Assembly: GCA_035623615.1 (NCBI GenBank)
Contig: DASPTB010000043.1
Location: 1-27,871 of the forward strand
From: DASPTB01 sp035623615
GTDB lineage: Bacteria; Actinomycetota; UBA4738
Reading direction: 5' to 3'
DNA length: 27,871 bases
The notes under the pieces were generated by a model, which saw only the letters and a list, made by a program, of their open reading frames with translations, did not search any database and was not told where the DNA came from. Shown here in pieces: positions 1 to 8,537 of this stretch (positions within the stretch are counted from its first letter, which is position 1; every line of letters begins with the position of its first letter). Position numbers and translations under genes: made by a program.

Positions 1-43
1 TGCGTTCCTGAATCCTCCTCCCCAGCAGCGAATCTCACCCGGG

Positions 44-71
44 GCCGCCGCACAGGCGGCTCTTTTCTTTT
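44..71 (+). terminator. Rho-independent terminator-like hairpin
   Basis: A 6-bp all-GC stem (44-49 GCCGCC with 55-60 GGCGGC, 5-nt loop) is followed directly by the T-rich tract TCTTTTCTTTT. This is a canonical intrinsic terminator reading rightward. It most simply ends a gene lying left of the window. Because it sits only 60 nt before the sulfite reductase start, it could also be the expression platform of an attenuator or riboswitch whose sensing part is cut off by the window edge. Confidence 0.75.
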
Positions 72-130
72 CCCCGCGAACGCGCAAGCAGATCCGAAAG
101 AACCACACGACGACCCGACGGAGACGAGAC

Positions 131-1771
131 GTGACGCAGGACCGGCGATACGGGACGGGCGAGCGAGGCCCGCTGTCTCCCGAGCCCTCGTGGGAGCAGG
201 TGCTCGAGCGCAACTCGATCGAGCGACTGAAGCTCGAAAAGGCGCCGGTCGCCATCCTCGACGAGCTGGAGGATCTCGGCCGCCGCCCGTACCTGGACAT
301 CGCCGAGGAGGACATCGTCCGGCTGCGCTGGTACGGGCTGTACCACGACAAGCCGAAGGTCGGCGAGTTCATGCTCCGCATCAAGCTCCCCGCCGGCCGC
401 CTCACCGCCGAGGGGCTGCGCCTCATCGGTGAGCTGTCGCGGGAGCAGGGCAAGGGCTTCGCGGAGCTGACGACGCGGCAGAACGTGCAGCTGCACTTCC
501 TGAAGCTCGGTGAGGTTCCCGGGATCCTGTCGCGGCTGTCGAGCGTCGGGATCACGACGGCGGGCGCGTGCGGCGACGCAGTCCGCAACGTCACGGGATG
601 CCCGCTGACCGGCATCCTGGCGGCGGAGGCATTCGACGTCGGTCCCGTCGTCGACGCCGCCGCGGAGCTCTTCTACGGGAATCCCGCGTACATGAACCTG
701 CCGCGCAAGCACAAGATCACGGTCTCGGCGTGCCCGGCGCAGTGCGACATGCCCGAGATCAACTGCATCTCGTTCGTTGCCGTGAGCGGCGACGAGCCCG
801 GATTCGCCGTCCGCGTCGGCGGAGGGCTCTCGACGGCGCCGCGACTCGCGCGCGATCTCGGCGTGTTCGTTTCCTTCGGTGACGCCATTCCGGTGATGCA
901 GGCGATCGTCGACGTGTGGAACGAGGACCGCCGGTACCGTCTGTCGCGCGTCAAGGCGCGGATGAAGTTCATGGTCGACGACTACGGCGTCGAAGCGATG
1001 CGGGCGAAGGTCGAGGAGCGTCTCGGGCGCGCGCTCGCCGACGGGAAGGCGCCTGAAGCGGGCCCGGCCGCCGACCACATGGGCGTGCACGAGCAAAGGC
1101 AGCCGGGGCTGTACCACGTCGGCGTCCCCGTTGCGGTGGGCATCGTGCGCGGCGAGCAACTGATCGCGATCGCCGACCTGATCCGCGCGTCGGCCGGCGC
1201 CGACGCGCGGATCACAAAGCAGCAGAACCTGATCCTCGCGAACGTTCCCGAGGCGCGGGTCGACGACGTCGTGACGGGGCTCGCGGACATCGGGTTCCCC
1301 GTCGACGCGAACCCGCTGCATGCCACCGCGATCGCATGCACGGGCGAGCCCCACTGCAACTACGCGGTCACGGAGACGAAGGGCCGGATGCAGACGATCC
1401 TGACTCACCTGGAGGAGCGCTGGGGAACGCGCCTCGGCGGGTTCCGACTGAACCTCGACGGCTGCCCGCACGCATGCGCCCTGCACTGGGTCGGCGACAT
1501 CGGACTGATGGGGACCACGGCGCGGCAGCCGGTCGACGGCGACAAGCGGGCATTCGACCTGTTCCTGCGCGGCGGCACGGGACCGCTGGAGGCGGTCGGG
1601 CGGCCACTCGTGCGACGGGTCCCGTTCCCGAGGGTCGAGGCCGCGCTCGACCGGCTGATCGGGGCATGGCTGGACCAGCGGGGCGACGGGGATCTGCCCT
1701 TCCGCGACTTCTGCATCGAGAGGTCGGACGAAGAGCTGGTATCGATCGCACATGGAGGTGAGACCGCGTGA
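131..1771 (+). CDS. sir: ferredoxin-dependent sulfite (nitrite/sulfite) reductase
   Basis: The 546-aa protein has the nitrite/sulfite reductase architecture of two repeated ferredoxin-like halves, each followed by a siroheme/4Fe-4S half-domain. The cluster and siroheme ligands are visible as C403-x5-C409 (CTGEPHC) and C445-x3-C449 (CPHAC). The family performs the six-electron reduction of sulfite to sulfide, or of nitrite to ammonia, in the cytoplasm. Length suits the single-subunit, ferredoxin-dependent type; no flavoprotein subunit gene is seen nearby. Sulfite rather than nitrite is inferred from the overlapping cysH and the siroheme genes downstream. The GTG start is preceded by GGAG about 8 nt upstream. 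Its stop overlaps the cysH start in a GTGA tetranucleotide, and it heads the five-gene operon. Confidence 0.93.
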   Translation: MTQDRRYGTGERGPLSPEPSWEQVLERNSIERLKLEKAPVAILDELEDLGRRPYLDIAEEDIVRLRWYGLYHDKPKVGEFMLRIKLPAGRLTAEGLRLIGELSREQGKGFAELTTRQNVQLHFLKLGEVPGILSRLSSVGITTAGACGDAVRNVTGCPLTGILAAEAFDVGPVVDAAAELFYGNPAYMNLPRKHKITVSACPAQCDMPEINCISFVAVSGDEPGFAVRVGGGLSTAPRLARDLGVFVSFGDAIPVMQAIVDVWNEDRRYRLSRVKARMKFMVDDYGVEAMRAKVEERLGRALADGKAPEAGPAADHMGVHEQRQPGLYHVGVPVAVGIVRGEQLIAIADLIRASAGADARITKQQNLILANVPEARVDDVVTGLADIGFPVDANPLHATAIACTGEPHCNYAVTETKGRMQTILTHLEERWGTRLGGFRLNLDGCPHACALHWVGDIGLMGTTARQPVDGDKRAFDLFLRGGTGPLEAVGRPLVRRVPFPRVEAALDRLIGAWLDQRGDGDLPFRDFCIERSDEELVSIAHGGETA

Positions 1772-2619
1772 GCCATCACGCGCTGGACGAACGACCACGG
1801 ACGCCGTTCGCCGTTCCGGCGGACGAGGACTGGAACGCACGCGAGCCGCTCGACGAGTTCGAGGCCGGCGAGTTGGCGGTCGAGTACGACTCGGCGCCGC
1901 CGCAGGAGGTGTTGGCGTGGGCGCTCGAGCGATTCCACCCACGGATCGCCATCTCCGCCGGCGGGGGAGCGGAGGGAATGGCGATCCTCGACATGGCGTG
2001 GCGGATCGACCCGACGGTCCGCGTCTTCACGCTCGACACGGGGCGGCTGCCGCAGGAGACGCACGACCTGTTCGATCGCGTGCGCGATCACTACGGGATC
2101 GAGGTCGAGGTGCAGTTCCCGGAAGCGCCACAGCTCCAGAAGCTGGTGCGAACGCACGGCACGAACCCCATGTATCGGTCGGTCGACCTCCGGCTGCTGT
2201 GCTGCCAGGTGCGGAAGGTGCTGCCGCTCACGAAGTACCTCGCGGCCATGGACGGGTGGATCACGGGGCTCATGCGCGAGCAGTGGGCGACGCGCAGCGA
2301 CATCCGCAAGATCGAGGTCGACCACGACCACGGCGGCATCGCGAAGGTGAATCCGCTGGCCGACTGGACCAAGCGCGAGGTTTGGGAGTACGTGCGGGAC
2401 AACGAGGTTCCGTACAACGAGCTGTACGACAAGGGCTACACATCGATCGGGTGCGCGCCGTGCACGCGGGCGGTCGCGCCGGGCGAGTCGGATCGTTCGG
2501 GGCGCTGGTGGTGGGAGACGAATGCCCCGAAGGAGTGTGGGATCCACTGCTCGATCTACACCGGTGGGTTCGAGCACGAGCTGCACGCGCTGCTCGGTCC
2601 GGATGGTGGAGCGCCGTGA
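1768..2619 (+). CDS. cysH: assimilatory adenylylsulfate (APS/PAPS) reductase, 4Fe-4S type
   Basis: This 283-aa PAPS-reductase-family protein reduces activated sulfate to sulfite, the substrate of the enzyme encoded just upstream. The iron-sulfur signature is present as C145-C146 and C229-x2-C232 (CAPC); in this family these four cysteines mark enzymes that use APS directly. The catalytic C-terminal motif is ECGIH with C257. The nucleotide-binding loop is near residues 63-70 (SAGGGAEG). The GTG start at 1768 overlaps the previous stop by 4 nt and has a strong Shine-Dalgarno GGAGGTGA at 1754-1761. The 3' end overlaps the next gene in the same way. ATP sulfurylase genes are not in this window, so sulfate activation must be encoded elsewhere. 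Confidence 0.93.
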   Translation: MSHHALDERPRTPFAVPADEDWNAREPLDEFEAGELAVEYDSAPPQEVLAWALERFHPRIAISAGGGAEGMAILDMAWRIDPTVRVFTLDTGRLPQETHDLFDRVRDHYGIEVEVQFPEAPQLQKLVRTHGTNPMYRSVDLRLLCCQVRKVLPLTKYLAAMDGWITGLMREQWATRSDIRKIEVDHDHGGIAKVNPLADWTKREVWEYVRDNEVPYNELYDKGYTSIGCAPCTRAVAPGESDRSGRWWWETNAPKECGIHCSIYTGGFEHELHALLGPDGGAP

Positions 2620-3086
2620 AGATCTCGTCCGACGAACGGGTCGTGCTCGCCGCCGAGGCGCGGGCGCTCGTGGACGAGCTGCCGCCCGGTCCGGCGAGCG
2701 GCGTCTTCGCGCGCATCGCCGTTGCCGCCGACGCGGGGGAGGTACCCGACGACCTGGCCGCCCGGGTGGGAGAGCTGACGGAGTTCTCGCTGGCGAGCGG
2801 GCGGGCACGGGCCGAGCACGGCCCCGAAGGGGTGCGCGCAATGACCGCGATCTGGCGACGGACGCCATCGGGAGCGGCGGCGGATCGCTCTGCGCAGGAG
2901 CTGAACGCGGCGCTCTCGGCCTTGACGGGCTGTGCGCTGGAATCCGTGCGCGTGACCGCCACCGGCCCGGGCGCGGGCAGCGTCGCGATCTCGGCGGGGG
3001 GGCACACGGTGCGCCTCGCCGCCGACACCGCCGGGATCCGGCTGCGTTCCATCGACGTCGGCGCGACGGAGATCGGGGGCGAGTGA
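2616..3086 (+). CDS. uncharacterised 156-aa protein of the sulfate-assimilation operon
   Basis: I do not recognise this family. The GTG start lies in a GTGA overlap with cysH, and the stop lies in a GTGA overlap with the next gene, so it is almost certainly co-translated with the reductases and siroheme enzymes. The protein is soluble, acidic and alanine-rich. The first half looks helical; the second half (about 100-156) alternates short beta-like stretches and glycine turns (TGPGAGS, SAGGHT). No cysteine cluster, nucleotide loop or membrane segment is visible; one cysteine lies near residue 109. A role as an assembly factor or accessory subunit is possible but rests only on position. Confidence 0.8.
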   Translation: MKISSDERVVLAAEARALVDELPPGPASGVFARIAVAADAGEVPDDLAARVGELTEFSLASGRARAEHGPEGVRAMTAIWRRTPSGAAADRSAQELNAALSALTGCALESVRVTATGPGAGSVAISAGGHTVRLAADTAGIRLRSIDVGATEIGGE

Positions 3087-3712
3087 CCGTGGCGTTCGGC
3101 TATCCCGTCTCGCTGGACCTCACCGGCCGCCGGGCGGTCGTGATCGGTGCCGAGGCGATCCGGCAGGGGAAGGCCGATGCGCTGGTCGCGGCCGGCGCCG
3201 ACGTGACCGTGCGTGGCGAGGACGAATGGGCGCCCGCCGACCTCGACGGCGCGTTCCTGTGTGTCGCATCGTCTCCCGACGCCGCGACGCGCGCCGCGAT
3301 CTATCGTGCCGGCCGCGAACGCGGTGTCCTGATGAACGTCATGGACGACGTGCCGCACTGCGACTTCGCCGCGCCCGCCGTGGTGCGCCGCGGCGACCTG
3401 ACGTTCGCGGTCGCGACGGGGGGACGCTCGCCCGCGCTGGCGCGCCGGCTGCGCGAACGGCTGGAGCGCGCGTTCGGTCCCGAGTGGGCGGAGGCCCTCG
3501 ACGTGCTCGGCGAGGTTCGCGACGAGACGCTTCCGTTGCTGCCCGACCTGGGCGACCGGGCCCGACGCTGGTCGGCGGCGCTCGACGAGGACGAGCTCGT
3601 GCGCCTGGTCCGAGACGGCCGGCGCGGGGAGGCGAAGGAGCGCCTGCGCCGGCGCCTGCTCGACGGCGAGACGGTCGGCCGCTCGCCTTCCGCCGTGGGG
3701 GCGACGACATGA
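3083..3712 (+). CDS. precorrin-2 dehydrogenase-like protein (CysG N-terminal/Met8 family), atypical
   Basis: The 209-aa protein resembles the NAD-dependent precorrin-2 dehydrogenase/sirohydrochlorin ferrochelatase module that finishes siroheme synthesis. The NVMDD motif near residues 85-89, holding the Asp expected to be catalytic, and the following CDFAAPAVV and ATGGRSPALARRLRERLE segments match the family well. Two things are odd. The Rossmann glycine motif, normally GGGxVAxRK, reads IGAEAIRQGK at 21-30. The stretch between the first beta-strand pair and the acidic DLDGAFL strand is about 20 residues shorter than usual. It overlaps cobA by an ATGA, so with CobA it would convert uroporphyrinogen III to siroheme for the sulfite reductase. 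The altered NAD site makes dehydrogenase activity uncertain. Confidence 0.78.
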   Translation: MTVAFGYPVSLDLTGRRAVVIGAEAIRQGKADALVAAGADVTVRGEDEWAPADLDGAFLCVASSPDAATRAAIYRAGRERGVLMNVMDDVPHCDFAAPAVVRRGDLTFAVATGGRSPALARRLRERLERAFGPEWAEALDVLGEVRDETLPLLPDLGDRARRWSAALDEDELVRLVRDGRRGEAKERLRRRLLDGETVGRSPSAVGATT

Positions 3713-4497
3713 CCGGGACCGTGTACCTGGTCGGAGCGGGACCCGGGGACCCGCGGTTGCTCACGCTCCGCGGTGCGGAGGTGCTCCAGCGCGCCGACGT
3801 CGTCGTCCACGACCGGCTCGTCGCGGAGGCGCTCCTCGACCTCGCGCCCGCCGGCGCCGAACGGATCGACGTCGGGAAGGCGCCGGGCGACGCGCCGATC
3901 CCGCAGGAGGAGATCAACCGGCTGCTCGTCGACCGGGCGCGCACATCCGGGTCGGTGGTGCGCCTGAAGGGCGGCGACCCGTTCGTGTTCGGCCGCGGCG
4001 GCGAAGAGGCCCTCGCGTGTGCCGAGGCGGGCATCTGCGTGGAGATCGTTCCCGGTGTCACGTCGGCCGTCGCCGCGCCCGGTGTGGCGGGCATTCCGCT
4101 GACGCATCGTGGCGTGGCGTCGACGGTGGCGTTCGTCACCGCCAGCGTCGCGACCGGTCCCGCCGACCTTTCGAAGGTCGCGACCGCCGCCGACACGCTG
4201 GTCGTCCTAATGGCGATGCGCAGGCTCGGGGACGTGTGCCGGGCCCTCGTCGCGGCGGGGCGTTCGCCGGACGAGCCGGCGGCGCTGGTGAGTTCGGCGA
4301 CGACGTTCGAGCAGCGCCGGGTGGTGGCGACGCTCGGAACGCTCGCGGACGACGCAGAGGCGGCGGACGTCGAACCGCCGGCGACGCTCGTGGTCGGCGA
4401 CGTGGTCGGCCTCGCCGAGGCGATCGCGCCCTCGGTGGCCCGTCCATCCGCCGGATCCGGCGCCGAGGCGGAGCCCGCGACCCTGCACCTCGTCTGA
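3709..4497 (+). CDS. cobA: uroporphyrinogen-III C-methyltransferase
   Basis: The 262-aa SUMT uses two S-adenosylmethionine molecules to methylate uroporphyrinogen III at C2 and C7, giving precorrin-2. Family motifs are clear: VGAGPGDPRLLTLRG at residues 6-20, VRLKGGDPFVFGRGGEE near 84-100, and the VPGVTSA segment near 110. The usual length is about 250-280 aa, so it is complete. The ATG start overlaps the preceding stop as ATGA. It ends the operon, with only 9 nt to the convergent stop of the next gene and no obvious terminator. Its place beside sulfite reductase points to siroheme rather than cobalamin as the product. Confidence 0.93.
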   Translation: MTGTVYLVGAGPGDPRLLTLRGAEVLQRADVVVHDRLVAEALLDLAPAGAERIDVGKAPGDAPIPQEEINRLLVDRARTSGSVVRLKGGDPFVFGRGGEEALACAEAGICVEIVPGVTSAVAAPGVAGIPLTHRGVASTVAFVTASVATGPADLSKVATAADTLVVLMAMRRLGDVCRALVAAGRSPDEPAALVSSATTFEQRRVVATLGTLADDAEAADVEPPATLVVGDVVGLAEAIAPSVARPSAGSGAEAEPATLHLV

Positions 4498-4506
4498 CGG
4501 AGTCTG

Positions 4507-5148
4507 CTACCGAACCACCCGGTACGTGAGGTGGGTGACGCCGGGACCCGCGACGACCTCGGTCTGCTCGTAGATGCGGCCGGCCATGTTCGGGTCGTCG
4601 AAGAGGCGGACGCCTCGGCCCAGGAACGCCGGCACCAGGTGGATGCCGATCTCGTCGACGAGGCCGGCGGCCAGGTACTGCTTCGCGACGCCGGCGCCGC
4701 CGGAGACGCCGACGTCCATCCCGTCGGCGGCATCGAGGGCGAGGTCGAGCGCGGCCTCGATCCCCTCGGTGACGAAGGTGAAGGTCGTGCCGCCCTTCAT
4801 CTCGAGCGGCGCTCTCGGGTGGTGCGTCAGGACGAAGACCTGCATGTGGAAGGGCGGGTCGTCACCCCACCATCCCTTCCATTCCTCGTCCCACTCGCCG
4901 GGACCGCCGCCGAACATGTTCCGGCCCATGATGATCGCGCGAATGGTCTCGCCGCCGCGCTCGACGACCGCGGTGTTGGCGTTCGTCTCGCCTCCCTCGA
5001 GCCCGGCCTCTTTGCGCCACACGGCGAGCGACCGCAACCATTCGTGGAGGAGCTCGCCGTGGACCCCGAGGGGATGGTCGGGGCCCTGATCCGTCCCCGC
5101 CACGAAGCCGTCGAGCGACACCGATGTCGAGTAGAGCAGCTTGCTCAT
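4507..5148 (-). CDS. dihydrofolate reductase / RibD C-terminal family protein
   Basis: The 213-aa protein begins MSKLLYSTSVSLDGF, the typical first strand of RibD_C/DHFR-like proteins, and carries the MGRNMFGGG loop and the GGAGVAKQYLAAGLVDEI segment that form the NADPH pocket in this family. Such proteins are NADPH-dependent reductases of mostly unknown substrate; true folate or riboflavin roles cannot be assigned. I chose the ATG at 5148 over a TTG three codons upstream because a -10-like TACGTT lies exactly 7 nt before the ATG, which would make the transcript leaderless. It is convergent with the siroheme operon and divergent from the cyclase gene. Confidence 0.86.
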   Translation of the reverse strand: MSKLLYSTSVSLDGFVAGTDQGPDHPLGVHGELLHEWLRSLAVWRKEAGLEGGETNANTAVVERGGETIRAIIMGRNMFGGGPGEWDEEWKGWWGDDPPFHMQVFVLTHHPRAPLEMKGGTTFTFVTEGIEAALDLALDAADGMDVGVSGGAGVAKQYLAAGLVDEIGIHLVPAFLGRGVRLFDDPNMAGRIYEQTEVVAGPGVTHLTYRVVR

Positions 5149-5155
5149 CGAGGGC

Positions 5156-5161
5156 AACGTA
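5156..5161 (-). promoter_or_regulatory. -10-like box of a leaderless promoter
   Basis: On the minus strand TACGTT (TANNNT) is separated by 7 nt from the ATG at 5148. No Shine-Dalgarno sequence is present. This fits leaderless transcription starting at the A of the ATG. No convincing -35 box is visible. Confidence 0.45.
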
Positions 5162-5228
5162 TCAAGTGTCGGCTCGAAACGCCCGCCCTGGGAAATGTCG
5201 GCGGCTGCGACTAGGTTGATCGGAGAAC

Positions 5229-6080
<852 letters not shown>

Positions 6081-6154
6081 GCACCCGGGCCGCCCGCGCT
6101 GCTTGACCTCGAACCCGTCGGGAACGAGACTCCCGAATTGACAGCAAGGAGTGC

Positions 6155-6589
6155 ATGAACCCAGTCGAGCAGAATCTGATCATCCTAATGGGGGCGGTCC
6201 TGGTCCTCGTCATCTCCTTCCGGTCGATCGTCTGGCTCGAGGCCCCAGCGGTCGAGGGGTATGACCGATCGGACCGCCCGGAAGGATGGAAGATCTGGGC
6301 GTTGCTCCTGGCCTGTGCGCTGTTCGCTGCGGCTTGCGGGACGGCTCTCATCGCCGGCGCGAACCTGGTGACTGCCCTGTTCGGCAGGGATCCGTCACGA
6401 ACATCCGACTCGGCCGACGGACTCGCCGTCGCGGCGTTCCTCGGCGTGACGATGGGTGCGTTCCTTCTGCTCGTCGTTGAGCACTTCTCCACGTGGGGGT
6501 TCCGCGTGGGCCGTCTCGGCCTCCTCCTTTTCACCGGGGCATTCGTGCTGACGAGCTGGGTCGACGTGGTGAACTCGCCCCCGCGCTGA
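6155..6589 (+). CDS. small four-helix membrane protein, unknown function
   Basis: The 144-aa protein has four hydrophobic segments at about 7-28, 46-66, 90-110 and 119-138, with a charged loop (about 32-45) between the first two. I do not recognise a family and see no catalytic motif. The ATG has a good AAGGAG 4-5 nt upstream. It lies 74 nt after the cyclase gene on the same strand, so they may share a transcript. Its 3' side is only 33 nt from the severed aceK tail at 6623, meaning that before the insertion it was the direct convergent neighbour of aceK. Confidence 0.8.
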   Translation: MNPVEQNLIILMGAVLVLVISFRSIVWLEAPAVEGYDRSDRPEGWKIWALLLACALFAAACGTALIAGANLVTALFGRDPSRTSDSADGLAVAAFLGVTMGAFLLLVVEHFSTWGFRVGRLGLLLFTGAFVLTSWVDVVNSPPR

Positions 6590-6622
6590 GGTCGGTGCGC
6601 CCGACCCTTCACCAAGCCCACG

Positions 6623-6677
6623 TCACGATCCGGAACGAGACAGCCGCCGTTGCGCGGAGTACGGGAAGATGTCGACG
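6623..6677 (-). pseudogene. orphan 3' end of aceK
   Basis: Read on the minus strand in the aceK frame, this gives VDIFPYSAQRRL followed by SRSGS and a TGA stop at 6625-6623. The first twelve codons match the tail of the intact aceK at 9074-9109 with one base change (Glu to Gln), after which the two copies diverge completely. The sequence is a remnant of an aceK C-terminus now 2.4 kb from the gene. It has no start and cannot be expressed as such. Confidence 0.8.
6642..6677 (+). repeat. 36-bp direct repeat, left copy
   Basis: It matches 9074-9109 at 35 of 36 positions in the same orientation; the only difference is G6652 versus C9084. The chance of this by coincidence is negligible. It marks the left border of the lower-GC segment. 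Confidence 0.92.
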
Positions 6678-6809
6678 GCCCTGCGTATACCGATGGCCCC
6701 AAGACTGGACTCCGCCTACTGCACCCACGTATGTGTAGCCGCTCGCGTGCGTTTCCCCATTTCTGGTCAGCCTAGGATCGCACCAGCCACGATCAGGGAG
6801 ATCACGAGA

Positions 6810-6841
6810 AACACAGCCGCTACCGGGCTAGCGGCTGTGTT
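6810..6841. terminator. strong hairpin, likely terminator of the DNRLRE gene
   Basis: A perfect 13-bp stem (6810-6822 with 6829-6841) encloses a 6-nt loop. It lies about 100 nt past the stop of the minus-strand gene at 6945. Only three T residues follow on either strand, so it is a weak intrinsic terminator or a transcript-stabilising 3' hairpin that could serve both directions. Confidence 0.6.
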
Positions 6842-6944
6842 CCCGAACGAAGCCTGGCCTGCTCCCTCTTATCACCCTGACCTCTCCCGGATCCCTCCCC
6901 CTCTGCGGTTCGAATAGCGGACCGACGGTGTGCAATAGGAAGAA

Positions 6945-8537
6945 TCAGTGAGGGCACACTGTTGCTGGGGGCCCTGGCCCATCGCCGGCGTTCGTCCAGT
7001 GCTGAGTCGTGTGGTCCCACTGGATGCTGAAGTCCCAGACACCAAAGCCGAATCCGGTCACTCCAGTGGAAGGCCATGTATGACCGTACTTTCCAAAGGT
7101 CTGGTAGGTGTGGCAGTTACTGCCACTGCCCAAGAAGCTCAGCACCTCTTGTCCGTGATAGGTGTTCAGGTCCCACTTGCCCGAGGGAAATGGATTCTGG
7201 TGGGTCTTATCTTGGATGATGAACCCCACGCCATGCGAACCGCTCGCCGAGGCCGTGTGCGTCGACCCCCCTGCGAAATACCAGTTGCCCCACCAACTGG
7301 TAGACCACCCTTTCATGATCGCGGCTGGAGGGCCGAGTGACGTCCCCCATCCATCTGGCCCCCCGTCGTTCTGCGTACACCCACAGGCGTTGACTTCCTT
7401 GTCGAAGTCAACGTTCTGCCAGTTCCACTTCATGATCGTGTAGTACTCGTGGATGGTGGCGTCGTAGTAGATCTTTCCGGGGATCACTTTCATGTCCTCG
7501 GGGTTCGATGCGTTTGGGGTTGGGTCGCCCCCCCACGCGTCGGAGACTGGCCCGCCCAGGGGAATCAAGCAAAGGTCCCTCGCCAAGTCGGCATCAATGT
7601 CCGCAGAGGAGATCGTGGGGCTGGATTGCCGCAGGTTGTAGAGGTACGAATCAATGACACCAGCGGGATTGGTTCCGTCTGTGACAGAGGGGGAAACACA
7701 GGTCGCGCCAACGTTGTCAACGGCATACGTCACGGACAAGGTCGGTGTGTTCGTGGCGCCCTCGGCGGACTTGAATTGTTTCCACCCGTCCGTACTCGTT
7801 TCCGAGGCAGCCTCAACAATCAAGCCGTAGTTGGGCAGCCCGTTGACCCAGCCAGCAACGAGATCGGCCAACCGCTGAGTGCCACCCGCTCCCGAGCTCG
7901 CCCCTCCCGAATTGATATTCACCCATCCGCTCGGGCAGGAAGAGTTGAATCCATTCGCAGCGGTGGCCGACGCATACAGCACATCCGTTCCAGGCTGCGT
8001 ATTCCACGTGGTCGACGAATCCCACGCGCTAGCAGCTCCATATACGTCGACCTCCGTGGGCGTGCAGCTTCCCGAATTGGTCTCATACAAGTTCAGAGTC
8101 GCGTCCTGAACGTCGATGTACCCGCCAGTAAGTGACGCCATTGAGAACTGAAGAAGAGCGCGACCAACGTCCGTTCCATCAGGTGTTCCCACTTTGAGGT
8201 ATGGATCGCTCGAGTGTGTGGACGTTGGCTGTGCTTTGCGGACCCACGTGTCGGTCGTGGGGGGTACGGCACCGGTCGTGGCGGCCACCGCACGGATGGT
8301 GGCCGTTAGTGTGCCATCAGGATTCGCGAAGATGGTCGTCGATTCAGTGGTAGCCGCGCTGGCAAGAACAGGCCGCCCAATTCGGGCGGCCTGGCTTTGA
8401 GCTCGGGCGATCGTCTCCAGCTGCGATTGCTGGGGCACGTTTGCAGAAGCCGGGAGGGCAAGGAGACACCATGGCAGTAGCGCGATGACGAAGACCAGAA
8501 ACGAACGGCGACCGGCAATCCTGTGCCTTCGACCCAT
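6945..8537 (-). CDS. secreted DNRLRE-domain protein with an unknown C-terminal domain
   Basis: The chosen ATG gives a 530-aa protein with a clear signal peptide: basic MGRRHRIAGRR, a hydrophobic core of about 15 residues, and a cleavage site after LPASA. Residues about 90-275 match the DNRLRE/carbohydrate-binding style (DTWVRK, VGRALLQFSM, DATLNLYET, YGLIVEAASET, LSVTYAV), usually found in surface or secreted proteins. The C-terminal 250 residues are rich in Trp, Gly and His (WNWQNVDF, CGCTQNDGGPDGWG, STSWWGNWYF) and match nothing I recognise; paired cysteines suggest disulfides outside the cell. SD-like GGGGGGAG lies 3-5 nt before this ATG. An in-frame upstream ATG at 8630 also has an SD-like purine tract, but starting there would bury the signal peptide. 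Base composition is clearly lower in GC than neighbouring genes. Confidence 0.82.
   Translation of the reverse strand: MGRRHRIAGRRSFLVFVIALLPWCLLALPASANVPQQSQLETIARAQSQAARIGRPVLASAATTESTTIFANPDGTLTATIRAVAATTGAVPPTTDTWVRKAQPTSTHSSDPYLKVGTPDGTDVGRALLQFSMASLTGGYIDVQDATLNLYETNSGSCTPTEVDVYGAASAWDSSTTWNTQPGTDVLYASATAANGFNSSCPSGWVNINSGGASSGAGGTQRLADLVAGWVNGLPNYGLIVEAASETSTDGWKQFKSAEGATNTPTLSVTYAVDNVGATCVSPSVTDGTNPAGVIDSYLYNLRQSSPTISSADIDADLARDLCLIPLGGPVSDAWGGDPTPNASNPEDMKVIPGKIYYDATIHEYYTIMKWNWQNVDFDKEVNACGCTQNDGGPDGWGTSLGPPAAIMKGWSTSWWGNWYFAGGSTHTASASGSHGVGFIIQDKTHQNPFPSGKWDLNTYHGQEVLSFLGSGSNCHTYQTFGKYGHTWPSTGVTGFGFGVWDFSIQWDHTTQHWTNAGDGPGPPATVCPH

Larger units (their letters stand above)
6590..6944. 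other. gene-free stretch, left end of the inserted segment
   Basis: No credible gene lies here. It holds a severed aceK tail (6623-6677), an in-frame continuation of the family's C-terminus without a gene attached, and a strong hairpin (6810-6841). From about 6678 rightward the composition falls to about 60% GC. The string GGTTCGAAT at 6907-6915 recalls a tRNA T-loop, but flanking bases do not pair, so no tRNA is called. Confidence 0.7.

Noticed and set aside
35..1942. Long minus-strand open frame opposite the sulfite reductase
   Set aside because: It is Arg/Asp/His-rich without any domain and lies fully opposite genes with clear catalytic motifs; it is an effect of high GC.
5149..5157. TTG start three codons upstream for the DHFR-like gene
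   Set aside because: The TTG overlaps the -10-like box, and the ATG at 5148 fits the leaderless spacing and the family N-terminus.
6907..6915. GGTTCGAAT resembling a tRNA T-loop
   Set aside because: The flanking five bases on each side do not pair and no acceptor or anticodon stem is found, so there is no tRNA or tRNA attachment site here.
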